Notes: generated by a model from the sequence alone, not told the origin. DNA of 43,929 bases from Nemertoderma westbladi (GCA_032718475.1 JAUCBJ010004820.1:1-43929), one strand, 5' to 3'; counted from the stretch's first letter, positions 8,500 to 19,248 are shown. Translations and numbers: made by a program.

Positions 8500-10350
8500 C
8501 CCTCAATACTTTATTTTTTCTATCATCTTTACACTATGCTGCCGCTGGTGAATGCCTACCACTTCATTCGTTCGTTTAATAAAAATATTTTTGCTACCAC
8601 CATGCAATCCTCAATTGGCTCCAAGGCAGCGTGAATTATTACGATTAAGTATTAAGAATGATATGCGCCGCCGGCTATCATCCATGACTTTCGCGAGATT
8701 AACCGCATCCTCAGAAAAATTTAACTTTTTTCCCATGTAATAAATAATTATTTTAATATTTTACTGTTGGCCAAATTATGCCAATAAATAATATGTATGT
8801 TCATTATTCCATTAGGGACCAGGGGGTGGGTGGGGTGCGTACCCGACAAGATTGTAGCAGAGCATGGCATGCGTGAGTTTGGTGCCCCCAACACGCCTTT
8901 GTAACCGGCTCCTTTATATATTCGATCCGGCTTGAGGCCCCGGCGGCTATATTGTAATAATGATTGTAATAATGATTATCATAAGTAAATAACTTTACAT
9001 ATAAACAATTCAATCGGACAACAAACAAAAATCGTATCATCAATAAAAACCCTATTGGGTTAACAGATAAATAAAAGCAGCCGTGCAAGGTAGAAGTAAG
9101 TAAATAGTTATTAAAATGAAATTACACAAATGCGGTTGGATTATAAGATTATTGTGTATATAAATATTAAATAAAATGTGTATTTATTTGTTGTTCTGGG
9201 GTCTTCAATTTTGGACCACCATAATACACAGCTTGTGGTTAAAAATTCATTGAAATTAACATCTAATGCACAAAGCTGTAAATGTGCTGCCGGTACAACA
9301 AACCTAAGTCATAACCTAAATAAGACTTAAAGTTTTAAAGTTTATACAATTTATAATATAACAATATCTTCAATTAAAGAGATTAACCCCTAATAATAAA
9401 TATTGTATAATAATTATATTATTATGTATTATATGATAAGAATTATATAATAATAATTGCTAATGATGGGATTATTAGTATATTCAAAGCATTAATGGGG
9501 TTAATGGGAACCCCCCCCCCCCCATTAAAGCAACCAACTGCGTCTGACCCAGACAAGCACACAAATAATTAGTAAAAAATTGATTAATACAAAACTTTAC
9601 TAACCTGTTCCTTTAAATGGCAGTGGGACCTAACGCTCTTTGAGAGCTAACGCGACTTTACCTCTTTGTTTTGTACAGAGGGTCTTTTGGGGTGATATAT
9701 TACAGTACGCCCCCCTCACACGTAGCAAATAATTGTTTCTGCAATTTGTTACATTATATCAACTTATCAGCGTTCGGTATGTGAAGAAAGGATTTTATGG
9801 ATGCTAATTTATACATTTTAATCATGTACTATATCGAATATAAGTGAAATTTATTAACAGGTGTATACAGTATTAATTATCTAATATCTTAATAATCTCA
9901 TGCATGGATATGATAAATCATTAGGCCTAATCCATCTTGACTTTAGTCGACTGAAGCAAATTTAGTCACCGTCTGTGTCCGTTCATTTTACTGAACACTG
10001 TCGCTCACATTTTCTTTTCTATTGGAAATTTCGCCATAATGGCGAAATGTAATCCCCCACTCCCACCTCCATGGCTCGCCCCACTCACCTCGATCAAGGC
10101 CTCCTCCACTCTCACCTCAATGGCTCGCCCCACTCACTTTAGTCCCGTCACTGCAAACTGGATAATAAAGCAGCACTCATTAACATAAATGGAAATAATA
10201 CATTCTAGAATACGGTAATTGAAGTTGTTTCCATGTTATTGATTACTTTGCAGCGTTCCGTCCTATAGGCCGCAACGCTGCAAACTGGTACTTTGCAACG
10301 TTGCGAGTAATTCACCAGAACGCTGTTAAGTTGACATAATGTAACAAAAA
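8500..10350. other. AT-rich interval without a supported gene
   Basis: No reading frame shows family features. Notable items are a poly-C tract (9511-9524), a perfect small palindrome ATTTCGCCAT-A-ATGGCGAAAT (10028-10048), and a two-copy ATGGCTCGCCCCACTCAC repeat (near 10072 and 10120). Confidence 0.5.
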
Positions 10351-10575
10351 TAAGTAGTTAACATTTCCATTCATTTATTTGTATAATAATTTGCATAATA
10401 TTAGCTAGTACATAAAAATGTGATATAATAAAAGTTTTTAAAGATGTTGCAGTGGAATATAATTGTTTTATTAAAACGTTGCAGCAACTCGTTGCTGGAC
10501 TCCTCACACACAGAATGTTGTTGTAATGAAATGTTTCTGAGTGTCCAGCAACTATTGCAGACCCCTCACACGGAA

Positions 10576-10615
10576 CAACTTTTGTTTCAGAAACAAGTTG
10601 CAGAAACAAAAGTTG
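10576..10615. repeat. Hairpin CAACTTTTGTTTC / GAAACAAAAGTTG
   Basis: Perfect 13-bp arms (10576-10588 and 10603-10615) inside a region rich in GTTGCAGCAAC-type repeats (10240-10620). It probably derives from a palindromic MITE; element borders are not clear. Confidence 0.6.
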
Positions 10616-10764
10616 CACCGTGTTGAGGTTTAAGAGGACCATTAGTCATTTCCCCAAGTTTATTATATTTTATTTATAAAACTACTACTCTGAAATTTTA
10701 ATATAAAGCTGCTGAACATTTTGGTATATGTTAGATGAATAGTATGAGTGAAAAATGTGATGTG

Positions 10765-10930
10765 GCATTGTACTTGACCCAATGAACCCGGCGCAGCATT
10801 ATTATGTATGTGCCATCCAAGGATTTGTTATCCTCAGCAGCTAGATACTGACTGGTACTACTGCTGCTCTAAATAATCGGAAATTAAGTCTCCGGCGACT
10901 TCTGTGGGACTTCCAATCGTTCCAAAATTC
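10765..10930 (-). mobile_element. Fragment of LINE family 2 (C-terminal coding part)
   Basis: Reverse complement of the region around 39000-39175 in the full copy: it shares the segment with TAGAGCAGC, GGCACATTCACAAGAATG-like and CATTGTGTCAAGTACAATGC-like text, with many substitutions. It is short and non-functional. Confidence 0.7.
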
Positions 10931-11149
10931 TGGATATCTTAGGATATGATTTGGTTTGATTGGATAAATATAAGTAAAGGGTGGATTAACTCCCATTCCT
11001 CTTCTATTGGAGGATGTGTTATCCGCATACCGCATTGGATTGCGCATTATATAGTCATATGAGGATGTTATGATTATCGGCATCTAATGCCAGGGTCCTT
11101 ATTTAAGAGCTCTCTCAAGTAAGTCTTGGACTCTCCACGAAGCTTATTC

Positions 11150-12420
11150 TCTCCATGAGCCGCTCCATCACAAAGAGAACCTACAAGAACTAGTTGTCCA
11201 CACAAACACCGAACTAGAGAATCTGACTAAGTGGTTTCAAGTAAACAGGTTATCACTAAATATTAAAAAAACAAATTTCATTATTTTTCACACACACAAC
11301 AGACGGTTCAATACAAACAGGCATATCAACATAACTATGAACAAGTCACCCATTGAACAACGAACAGTCATAAAATTCCTGGGGAGTTCTAATTGACCAA
11401 CACCTCACCTGGAAATACCATTACGAACATATACGTCACAAACTAAGTCGAAACAGCGGCATACTTAAGAGAATAAAATGCTTTCTTAGACCCTAAACGG
11501 CAGCTACACTATACAACACAATGATCAACCCATACCTAAACTACTGTAATGTCGTCTGGGCTGGTGCATCCTACAACCGCACAGGCACTGACACCGACAC
11601 CGACACCGACCAACAGAATAGAACGAAACACTCACACAAACGCAGACAAAAACAACGCAAACCTACACACAAACCAACAACATCATACAGAACGATCCAC
11701 CATTTACAACAAAAAGCCCAAAACCTAGTATTAAAGACAGGTCACTCCAATTTTAATGCACTAACAATTATTGAAATTTATATTAAACAGGTTATTAACC
11801 GTATTATTCCCGTATTATTTCGTCATTTTTGACTCCATGGGTCTTCTAGTGTTAAACATACAAGAAAACGTTTTGTACCTACACTTAAAACTCAATTGCC
11901 TTTAATAAATTTAAGTCAATTATTTCCAAAGTTTTATTCACTACAGTCCATCTCGACAATTTTGTAATGTTAGGTACAAGGTACATATTGCTTATGTACT
12001 GTACCGACAGATGGCACTACTAAAATATGTTGGGTGCATACTGACAAACTCATCTTGCTTTATTTAACACCAGAATTTATACTGAGAAAAAAGAACCAAA
12101 AAGGAAAGAAAGGTATGAAAAGCACATTTTATAAAAATGACACCTTGGCTATACCCCTCTCCCCCCTGATGACACTTTAATGACACCCCTCATTGACCCC
12201 TCCCTCCCCCCTCGGTGCGTCAGCTGATTTGTGAACGGCCCCTCACACGTAACGTGACTAATAACCACTGTACTATACCGAGAACACGATTACATCTTGC
12301 TAGACAGTCAATCTGGTTCAGAGCCCCGGAAGTGTGGAACTCACTCCCCACATTCTGTACGCAAGGCACAAACTTTAAAATCATTAAATTCAAACCTAAG
12401 AACGTTTTCAATGTTTAACC
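11150..12420 (+). pseudogene. CR1/Jockey-like reverse transcriptase relic
   Basis: Two blocks match the second half of a CR1/Jockey-type reverse transcriptase. Block 1 (about 11170-11580) gives NTELENLTKWFQVNRLSLN, NIKKTNFIIF, KFLG, and in another frame MINPYLNYCNVVWAG, all typical of the region after the catalytic motif. Block 2 (12215-12418) gives PRTRLHLARQSIWFRAPEVW followed by NSLP, the usual C-terminal signature of these enzymes. Frameshifts, stops and a (CACCGA)n expansion near 11584-11612 separate the blocks. It is an old, dead copy whose endonuclease and catalytic core are not visible. The exact clade cannot be set by eye. Confidence 0.75.
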
Positions 12421-12438
12421 CGGTGATCTTATACAGTT

Positions 12439-12458
12439 GGGGGGGGGGGGGGGGGGGG
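12439..12458. repeat. Poly-G run
   Basis: A G tract at the junction between the CR1/Jockey-like relic and the folded-back LINE family 2 fragments. Confidence 0.9.
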
Positions 12459-12528
12459 CACATACACAAGAATGCTATGCTGGGTTCATTGTGTCTAAAC
12501 ACAATGCACACATCGCCAACCACATCCT
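12459..12528 (+). mobile_element. LINE family 2 fragment, plus orientation (arm of a foldback)
   Basis: Matches about 39124-39192 of the full copy in sense orientation (ACAAGAATGCT ... CACATC-CCAACCA). The same segment follows in antisense at 12596-12672, so the two form an inverted repeat with arms of about 70 bp. Confidence 0.75.
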
Positions 12529-12530
12529 AT

Positions 12531-12853
12531 ACAGCGAAAGCTATGTCCTGTGAAGCATTGACAAGCTTGGAAGGACCAATGAGACACCTCCAATGTTATA
12601 TAGTGTCTGGTTGGAGATGTGTACATTGTACTTGACACAATGAACCCGGCGTAGCATTCTTGTGAATGTGCCATCCAGAGATTTGATGTCCTCTGCGGTA
12701 GAGCACAGTATAGACTCCCATAGAGGAGTACTGCTGCTCTAAATAATTGGATCTTAAGTTTCCGACGTATGCTGTCGTATGTTTTTTTGCGTTCAGTCCC
12801 CCTCCCCCTATCTGCACCCTGGAGGACTCACGATAAAACTTAAAATGAATCTT
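12531..12853 (-). mobile_element. LINE family 2 fragment, minus orientation, with internal deletion
   Basis: 12531-12775 is antisense to about 39020-39290 of the full copy (CGAAAGC, AAGCTTG, CAATGAGACACCTCC landmarks). After a deletion of nearly 500 bp, 12819-12853 corresponds to the CCTGGAGGACGCCCCATAAC antisense region near 38545. The fragment continues at 15937 beyond an inserted LINE family 1 copy. Confidence 0.8.
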
Positions 12854-12882
12854 TGTCACCTTCAAAGGTAGACACAAACGTT
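12854..12882. repeat. Left target-site duplication of LINE family 1 copy 2
   Basis: TGTCACCTTCAAAGGTAGAC and the following nine bases recur at 15908-15936 with two differences. The sequence itself belongs to LINE family 2 (antisense of the region near 38490), which proves a nested insertion. Confidence 0.88.
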
Positions 12883-15800
12883 AGAGAAGACAGAGAAGAA
12901 AGAAGAACCAACCTGTTGAAATGTAAAAAGACACTAAAGATTGCTGCAATGAACGCATGCACGCTGAAAGCACATACCAAACAGAGTGACATGGTCGCTC
13001 TGGCAATGGAATATAACATCGACATGATCTGCATCCAAGAAGATTGGATTTGTCATGAAGACACTACCATGAAATATAATGATATTGGAAATGGATGGAT
13101 GTTAGTAACAAGCTCAGCAGTAAGAAACTCAGCCAATGCATCAATTGGTGGAGTAGGAATTCTGCTAAGCCCATTTGCACTTAGACCCTAAACAACATCG
13201 AATCTATAAATTCCAGGGTTATGATCGCAACATTTGATGGGAATCCCAAGGCAACAGAAATATGTTGCTACAGTCCAACCAATGCAATGCCTCAGAGCCA
13301 GAACAAGCAGTCAAGTTTTATGAAGAACTGACTGGACTTATAAAGGACATTCCGAAACACAATGTTAAAGTCATTGCTGGTCACCTGAATGCGCAAATTG
13401 GCCCAGAAGACATCAAGGGTTACACCTATAACACCAGTTCTAACAGAAATGGGTACTTACTTTTAGACCTAATGGAAGAATGTGAATTGATACCAACAAA
13501 CAACACATTCGAAAGGAGTAAGGGGAAGCTATGGACCTTTCAATACCCTAATGGAACCAAAGCACAATCGGATTACATACTTATAAACAAAAAGTGGAGA
13601 AACAGCATGATCAACTGCGAGGCATACAGCTCTTTCAACCTAATTGGTTTGGACCACAGAATTGTGACTGCAGAGATCAGACTCAGTTTGAGAGCCAGCA
13701 AACACAGGACAAGCAAGCAAATCAACTATGTCTGGGAGAAACTCAGAACTGACAATGCTGTAAAGGATGCTTACGCAGTAGAAGTTCAAAACCGCTTTGA
13801 AGCACTTCAGTCAATGGATGAAGACCAATCCACCAATTCAATATACCAGAATAACAGCCCACAAGGAATCAGCTAAGAGGCATATCCCCCAGAAACCCAA
13901 ACGAAAACAGTATGTGCCATGGCAAAACTCTGAGGTTACTTGTAAGAGAGAAGACTTGAAAGATAGCCTACAAAGTTAAAACCGAACAACCAACAACCGA
14001 AAACATTAACAAGGTTGAGAAAGCTAAGGACGATCTTAAATATAGCCTACAAAGTTAAAACCGAACAACCAACAACCGAAAACATTAACAAGGTTGAGAA
14101 AGCTAAGGACGATCTTAAATTGCCCTATAACATCAGCCAGGAAAAGTACATACAGGATAGAACTGAAGCAATTACAACTGCTCACATACAGCAACAATCA
14201 AGACTTACCTGGCAAATTGTAAATGAGGTATCTGGTCGGAAAAGTTGTGCAAAGGGGCGCCTCAAAGCTGATAGTCCTGAAGAACGTGTTGGGAAGTGGA
14301 AAAATCACTTCAGCAACTTGCTTGGGCAGCCACCAAACATCGAGGTCAGCCCTACAAGGAAAATATATGACAAGAGACTACCTATAGAAACAGGGGACTT
14401 CACACTTGCCGAACTCCAAAGAAGCATTAAAAGCATGTCCAATAATAAAGCGAGTGGATTAGATGAAATCCTAGCGGAGGTATGGAAAACCGGAGTGCTA
14501 AACAGACCATTATTGAATGTTTGCAACCGGATGTTAAAAGGGGAAAAGCCTCCACCAATTTGGACTAAAGGTCAACTAAAGCATCTCCCCAAGAAAGGAG
14601 ACCTCGGCATACCAACAAACTATCGTGGGATCTGTCTGCTTGTGGTAGATGCCAAAATATACAATAAAATGATTCTATATATGTAGGATTAGGCCTCACA
14701 TAGAGAAACTACTGCGTAAGAGCCAAAACGGATTTCGACCAAGTAGATCAACAATAGCTCAGATACTTGCACTACGGAGACTGATTGAAGAAATTAAGTC
14801 AAAGAATCTCCCCACAGTTATGACTTTTGTGGACTTCAAGAACGCATTCGACTCCATCCATAGAGTTAAAATGCTTGAAATCCTAAGAGCTTATGGAATA
14901 CCAGAAGTAATTGTTGCTGGCATTGGATTGTTATATTGGTGACACAGAAGCGCAGGTACTCTCACCAGATGGTGAAACTGAGTTTTTCTCAATCCTGGCT
15001 GGCGTACTGCAAGGTGACACATTAGCACCATTACTATTTGTAATTGTGCTGGATTACGCAATGAGTACGGCCACAAAGGGTGAAGATCTGGGATTCACAC
15101 TTCAAGATCGCAGAAGTAGTAGATATCCGGCAACTACAGTTACAGACACCGACTTTGCGGATGACATCGCCCTGCTCTCTAATACGCTAGCAGATGCACT
15201 GCTTCTACTAAATAAAGTGGAGAGGGCTGCTAAGGAGGTTGGATTGCATATCAATGCTACAAAGACCGAATTCATGACCTTTAATGTTGATGGAAACTTG
15301 ACAACCATTGATAATAATCAACTAAGGAAGGTCAATGACTTCCAGTACCTTGGATCATGGATAGAGAGTAGCAAAAAGGACATAGAAGTTAGGAAAGCAA
15401 AGGCTTGGGTAGCTCTATCAAAAATGGATACCATCTGGAAATCAGATCTCTCCAGGCACCTGAAGACTAAGTTTTTTCGAGCCACAGTGGAAAGTGTATT
15501 TTTATACGTGGGTGAGACCTGGACACTCACTAAATCACTTGAACAACGAATTGATGGTTGCTACACAAGACTACTAAGGGCAGCCCTAAACATCAGCTGG
15601 AGACAACGCATGACAAACGCCGAGCTTTATGGTACAATACCACCTGAATCAAACACCCTCCGTGAACGCAGATTAAGATTCAGTGGGCACTGCTGGCGAA
15701 GTAAAGACGAGGTCATACCAGATCTACTTCTCTGGTAACCAACTCATGGAAAGCGTCGCCGTGGACGACCGGCCATAACATATATAGATCAACTTGAAAG

Positions 15801-15890
15801 GGATACTGAATTTGGGAGAAACGAAATTGGGACAACTATGGAGAATCAGGAAGCCTGGAAGGATCTAATTTCCACTGTCTGACTTCGCTC
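12883..15890 (+). pseudogene. Endonuclease-reverse transcriptase polyprotein remnant, family 1 copy 2
   Basis: Translation gives an exonuclease-endonuclease-phosphatase type endonuclease (KTLKIAAMNACTLKA, YNIDMICIQEDW, IGGVGILLSP), a linker, the reverse transcriptase (NKASGLDEI, IPTNYRGICLL, QNGFRPSRSTIAQ, GVLQGDTLAPLLF, FADD) and the C-terminal RRLRFSGHCWRSKDE region. It is disabled several times: frameshifts near 13190, 13860, 13960, 14690 and 14935, and a stop near 15736. Two endonuclease catalytic motifs are altered: the usual GDLNA reads GHLNA (His codon about 13382) and SDHR reads LDHR (Leu codon about 13649). In copy 1 the SDHR motif is intact, so these are decay changes and not family traits. 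Confidence 0.88.
13963..14120 (+). repeat. 79-bp perfect tandem duplication inside LINE family 1 copy 2
   Basis: The segment starting ATAGCCTACAAAGTTAAAAC occurs twice in direct succession with a 79-bp period. 79 is not a multiple of three, so it shifts the frame. It is absent from copy 1. Confidence 0.9.
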
Positions 15891-15907
15891 GACCTAGTAG
15901 TAGTAGT

Positions 15908-15936
15908 TGTCACCTTCAATGGTAGACACATACGTT
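15908..15936. repeat. Right target-site duplication of LINE family 1 copy 2
   Basis: Matches 12854-12882 and sits directly after the (TAG)n tail. Confidence 0.88.
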
Positions 15937-16012
15937 GTCGAACCATCGTATAGTGAGGATTTCTATAGTCAGGAATCCCATTAGAGAAGGTATGCTGAAC
16001 ATAAGTGAGCAT
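15937..16012 (-). mobile_element. LINE family 2 fragment, continuation after nested insertion
   Basis: Antisense to about 38405-38480 of the full copy (GTCGAACCATCGTATA, CAGGAATCCCAT, GTATGCTGAACAT landmarks). It continues the fragment interrupted by LINE family 1 at 12883-15907. Confidence 0.78.
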
Positions 16013-16090
16013 AGTACACCATAGGGCAAGGAGAGTAGGAATAGTGAACCTAGGCAATAGAGAGTAAGTATGTTGTGCTGTTTTGAGGTA

Positions 16091-16096
16091 ACAATT
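16091..16096 (-). promoter_or_regulatory. Candidate poly(A) signal of the cold-shock-like gene
   Basis: AATAAA on the minus strand about 125 bp after the stop codon at 16220-16222; spacing and orientation suit a short 3' UTR. Confidence 0.5.
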
Positions 16097-16219
16097 TATT
16101 GACGTATAACAACTAAGGTATTACAAAGAACATGGAACAAACTCAATTTAACATTATTTTCCATTAAGAAAATTTACATTACTCATGTGCACGTATCGTA
16201 TATGACTCTCCTTTTCCAT

Positions 16220-18364
16220 TTAAATTACCCGCACCCATGTTGCTATCCTTTGTTTTTTTATTTCATCAAATCGGAACCGAAATTGAACGGTTTTCCTTCC
16301 TAACGTTCTCTCTTCATTCTTAATTTTTTCAGACATTTCACGACTAACTAATATTCTGTAACATCCACACAGTTCCTTCTCATCAATTTTCGGAATTATA
16401 GATCCATATTGATATTGTGCTTCATAATTGAATAAGGTTCTACTGTATATGCCAGTATATATTCTTTCCTCATGCAAGGTATGGGCATCTTCAATATTGT
16501 GTGGTTTGTTTTCTTCAATAACAGTTGCGTTCCTGTTTATCATCCTTGCGGCCCTGCATTTAAAGTCTCCCTCCACAGTAACCACTAAGGCTTCTGCTTC
16601 TCTGATCTGTAAATAATAAGCATGGATCTGGAATCTAACGAAATCATCATTTTTCAGCTTCTTTTCGTGTCCATTAATGTGTACGTTAGAAGGCATAGTA
16701 AAGAAAGAATAACAATTGCATAATGGCAATTCGCTTATTATCGGTACAGTAAACCAATAACTATTATTCGAAACTAATTGCACTTGTCCTGTGTGTGTTT
16801 TACCATGCTCTAGCATATCATACTTATCCATTTGCACACGTTTGCTTTCTCCATCTTGGTTAAGGTTAATTTTTTTAGCTGCCTCACATGAATCATCATC
16901 CTCTATTGTAACATATGTGGCATGCCGATAACCATTTGGATTATTATAGTTATATTGGAATAGAAGCTTTCTTTCTTGAATAGACTGGATCTGGCGTCTC
17001 TTAGTAACATGGATGTTACTTTCACAAAAGGATATCTTGTGGCAATGACAAAGTTCCATATTTTTTCTTTTATCGAATGGAACTATATACCCATGTTTAT
17101 ATTCATAACTATAGTATGTACAACGGCCGGTATAAGTTATGGTCTCCTCTATGTTTGGAAGTTTATATCTATTTGAGCCGCAATCATTACATCCTGGAAC
17201 ACTAACCCATGTTGCTCCATAAACATTTATATCATTTCCATATTTTCTAATTTCGCATTGAAATATAACAGCGTCACCCTCCTTCAGAATCTTCTTGTAT
17301 CCATCAATATGAACTTTTGACTGAAGAAAACTCACAGCTATCTTACCGATATCCGGTTCTATGTAACCATGTTGTTCGTCAACATTAAAATAATTACACC
17401 GTCCATGGTATGTTTTGTTCACTTCCAATATGTCTCTCTGTGGTGGATACCACTGCCTTAGCGGACCTTCTGTTTGTGTAATAAGAGCATTTGGGTGTGT
17501 TTGGGTGGGGGTTTGAAGCAGTCCCGGTTGGAGAGTGTTAGGGTATATTGGCAACAAGACTCTCGGTTGCATATGGAGAGTTGGAAAACCCTCTGGTTGC
17601 TTATATGATGTTAGAAACCATCCTGGTCGCAAAATGGGAGATAGAAGTCCTTCTGTTTGCACAGAGGTAGTTGAAATCTCCTCCAGTTGCCTAACGGGAC
17701 GTCGGGGCTGTCCAGATATGCATATATGCTCTTGGAAGCCATCCTGGTTGGAAAGGGGGAGATATAATCCCTCCTGGTTGCATATAGGTAGTTGGAAGCT
17801 CCCCCCGTTGCATAACTGGAGTTGGGGCTCATGAGATTGCATGAGAGGAGTTGGAGGCTCTCGTGGTTGAATAACTGGTGTTTGAAGCCATCCCGATTGC
17901 ATGAGGGGAGATATAAGCCCTCCTGGAAGTATAAGGGGAGTGAGTGGCTCTTGCGCTCTTGGTTGCATATATGGGGTTGGGAGCCTTCCTTGTGGCATGG
18001 TGGGAGATAGAAGCCCTTCTGGTTGTATATAGGTAGTTGGACGCTCTTCCGGTTGCATAGCGAGTGTTGGAAGCCATCCTGATTGTATGAGGGGAGTTGG
18101 AGGCTCTCGTGGTTGTATAAGGGGAACTGGTGGCCCTCGCTCTCTTGGTTGCATATATGGGGTTGTTAGCCCTGCTGGTTGTATATATGTAGTTGGAGGC
18201 TCTGTTGGTTGCATGGGGGGAGTTAGAATCCCTCCTCGTTGCATATAGGGAGTTGGATGCTCTTCCGGTTGCATAGCGGGAGCTGGTGGCTCTCGCTTTC
18301 GCGCTCTTTGTTGCATATATGGGATTGGGGGGCCTCCTGGTTGCAAAAGGGGAATTTGAGGCAC
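16220..18364 (-). CDS. Proline-rich repeat protein with four cold-shock/OB-like modules
   Basis: About 714 codons without interruption. Residues 1-316 are a proline-rich, probably disordered region of 10-residue tandem units (PxTPxMQPxx, e.g. PPTPLMQSHE). Residues 317-714 are four successive modules of 80-115 residues starting near 317, 407, 522 and 634. Each opens with a (Y/H)TG(R/Q) strand (YHGRCNYFNVDEQHGYIEP), has an ISF/SFF-(x)-SNVHI-like strand, a KILKEGDAVIFQ-like strand and a closing ATWVSV/ATYVTI strand. This resembles a nucleic-acid-binding cold-shock domain, with HGYI in the place of the usual GFGFI; I infer RNA or single-stranded DNA binding. Modules 2-4 share an added LCxC motif. 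The frame extends upstream to about 18430 without an ATG; the first in-frame ATG is near 18316 (MQQRARKREPP), so an upstream exon is possible. The family is not one I can name. Confidence 0.65.
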   Translation of the reverse strand: MPQIPLLQPGGPPIPYMQQRARKREPPAPAMQPEEHPTPYMQRGGILTPPMQPTEPPTTYIQPAGLTTPYMQPRERGPPVPLIQPREPPTPLIQSGWLPTLAMQPEERPTTYIQPEGLLSPTMPQGRLPTPYMQPRAQEPLTPLILPGGLISPLMQSGWLQTPVIQPREPPTPLMQSHEPQLQLCNGGSFQLPICNQEGLYLPLSNQDGFQEHICISGQPRRPVRQLEEISTTSVQTEGLLSPILRPGWFLTSYKQPEGFPTLHMQPRVLLPIYPNTLQPGLLQTPTQTHPNALITQTEGPLRQWYPPQRDILEVNKTYHGRCNYFNVDEQHGYIEPDIGKIAVSFLQSKVHIDGYKKILKEGDAVIFQCEIRKYGNDINVYGATWVSVPGCNDCGSNRYKLPNIEETITYTGRCTYYSYEYKHGYIVPFDKRKNMELCHCHKISFCESNIHVTKRRQIQSIQERKLLFQYNYNNPNGYRHATYVTIEDDDSCEAAKKINLNQDGESKRVQMDKYDMLEHGKTHTGQVQLVSNNSYWFTVPIISELPLCNCYSFFTMPSNVHINGHEKKLKNDDFVRFQIHAYYLQIREAEALVVTVEGDFKCRAARMINRNATVIEENKPHNIEDAHTLHEERIYTGIYSRTLFNYEAQYQYGSIIPKIDEKELCGCYRILVSREMSEKIKNEERTLGRKTVQFRFRFDEIKKQRIATWVRVI
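17535..18364 (-). repeat. 30-bp coding minisatellite (10-residue repeats)
   Basis: About 25-28 imperfect units of 30 bp with a GGAGGCTCTCGTGGTTGTAT-like core on the plus strand. Because the period is a multiple of three and stop codons are rare, other frames are open too. Between about 17690 and 17830 the repeat consensus is read in a different frame (LQLCNGGSFQLPICNQEG), bracketed by two compensating indels. Confidence 0.8.
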
Positions 18365-19041
18365 ATATCTTGGTATAATGACAATGTCTGGTAGGTCGTA
18401 GCACTGGCGAGTTAATGTGATTCTGTTTACTTAAAGATGGTGCTCCTTTGCTAAGAACGGTTGACTTTTGACAGCTTCATGGCCGAACCATCAAGCAGAG
18501 CATCTTTAAAGTTTGTGTCAATTTCACAATTCCAGCCAGCTGACTGATTACGAGCAGTAAGTACAGTACTTAGTGAAACATAGTTCTTTAATTAATGTAT
18601 TCCTTATGTTTGAATGTGTTATTTATAATATTTTTACTCAACCATGAAATAGAAACTACCTTTTCTAAGAAAACTAAATGAATTTTAAATAATTTATTAG
18701 TTGCCATAGATATTATCTTGATCAATAATAAAAAATATACACTAGACATATATCATCTCCCTTAATACAAAAACCATTATTTCTAGCAAACGAACCCCCA
18801 CCCCCCTGATATTTTTCAAATTTCAAAATCCACAGTTCCACACCTTATTTTTTACTGCCTGGCCGTAATTTCAATTTTCAAATTATTTATCTACACCAAG
18901 ATGTTAAAGATGCCTATTTAGCAATATGTATCCTTCTCTGTTGGATATATTTTTCGTTATCTGAATGTAATCTAGATATCAATAGAACCGCCTTCATCAT
19001 CAGATTCCGAATCTTAAAACCGTTTTTAAAGGTCACCAAAA

Positions 19042-19098
19042 ATTGCCAAAGATATTAGCAAATACTCAGGTGTAGGCCTATATTTATTTTGCGACGTA
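19042..19098. other. Empty (pre-insertion) site of LINE family 1 copy 1
   Basis: The 57-bp segment that is doubled around the LINE in copy A (766-822 and 3137-3193) occurs here once, uninterrupted, with its ancestral left context (ATTCCGAATCTTAAAACCG). The LINE therefore entered copy A after the duplication, or B lost it precisely, which is less likely. Confidence 0.88.
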
Positions 19099-19248
19099 GA
19101 TTGGTATAATTCTAAAGTTTTTTGTCTCTATTCCAGAATATGAATTATTATTTAGCTAAGCGTTAAACACTCTCAATCTTGTTTCTTCATTTCGTGTTTT
19201 TAATATTCTGGAATTGAGTAAAAAAAATATTGTAATTAATAACTATTT

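Larger units (their letters stand above)
12883..15907 (+). mobile_element. Non-LTR retrotransposon LINE family 1, copy 2 (near full coding length)
   Basis: Plus-strand element from about 12883 to a (TAG)n tail (15893-15907), flanked by a 29-bp target duplication. It carries the endonuclease, reverse transcriptase and C-terminal region, and shares long near-identical stretches with copy 1 (823-3097). A 79-bp internal tandem duplication (13963-14041 repeated as 14042-14120) is special to this copy. Confidence 0.9.

Noticed and set aside
11521-11832. Independent gene with DTDTDTD repeats
   Set aside because: The start (MINPYLNYCNVVWAG) is reverse transcriptase sequence of the CR1/Jockey-like relic and the repeat is a microsatellite expansion.
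17829-18404. A 191-codon frame overlapping the cold-shock-like gene
   Set aside because: It is open only because the 30-bp repeat has no stops in several frames; it does not continue into the structured modules.
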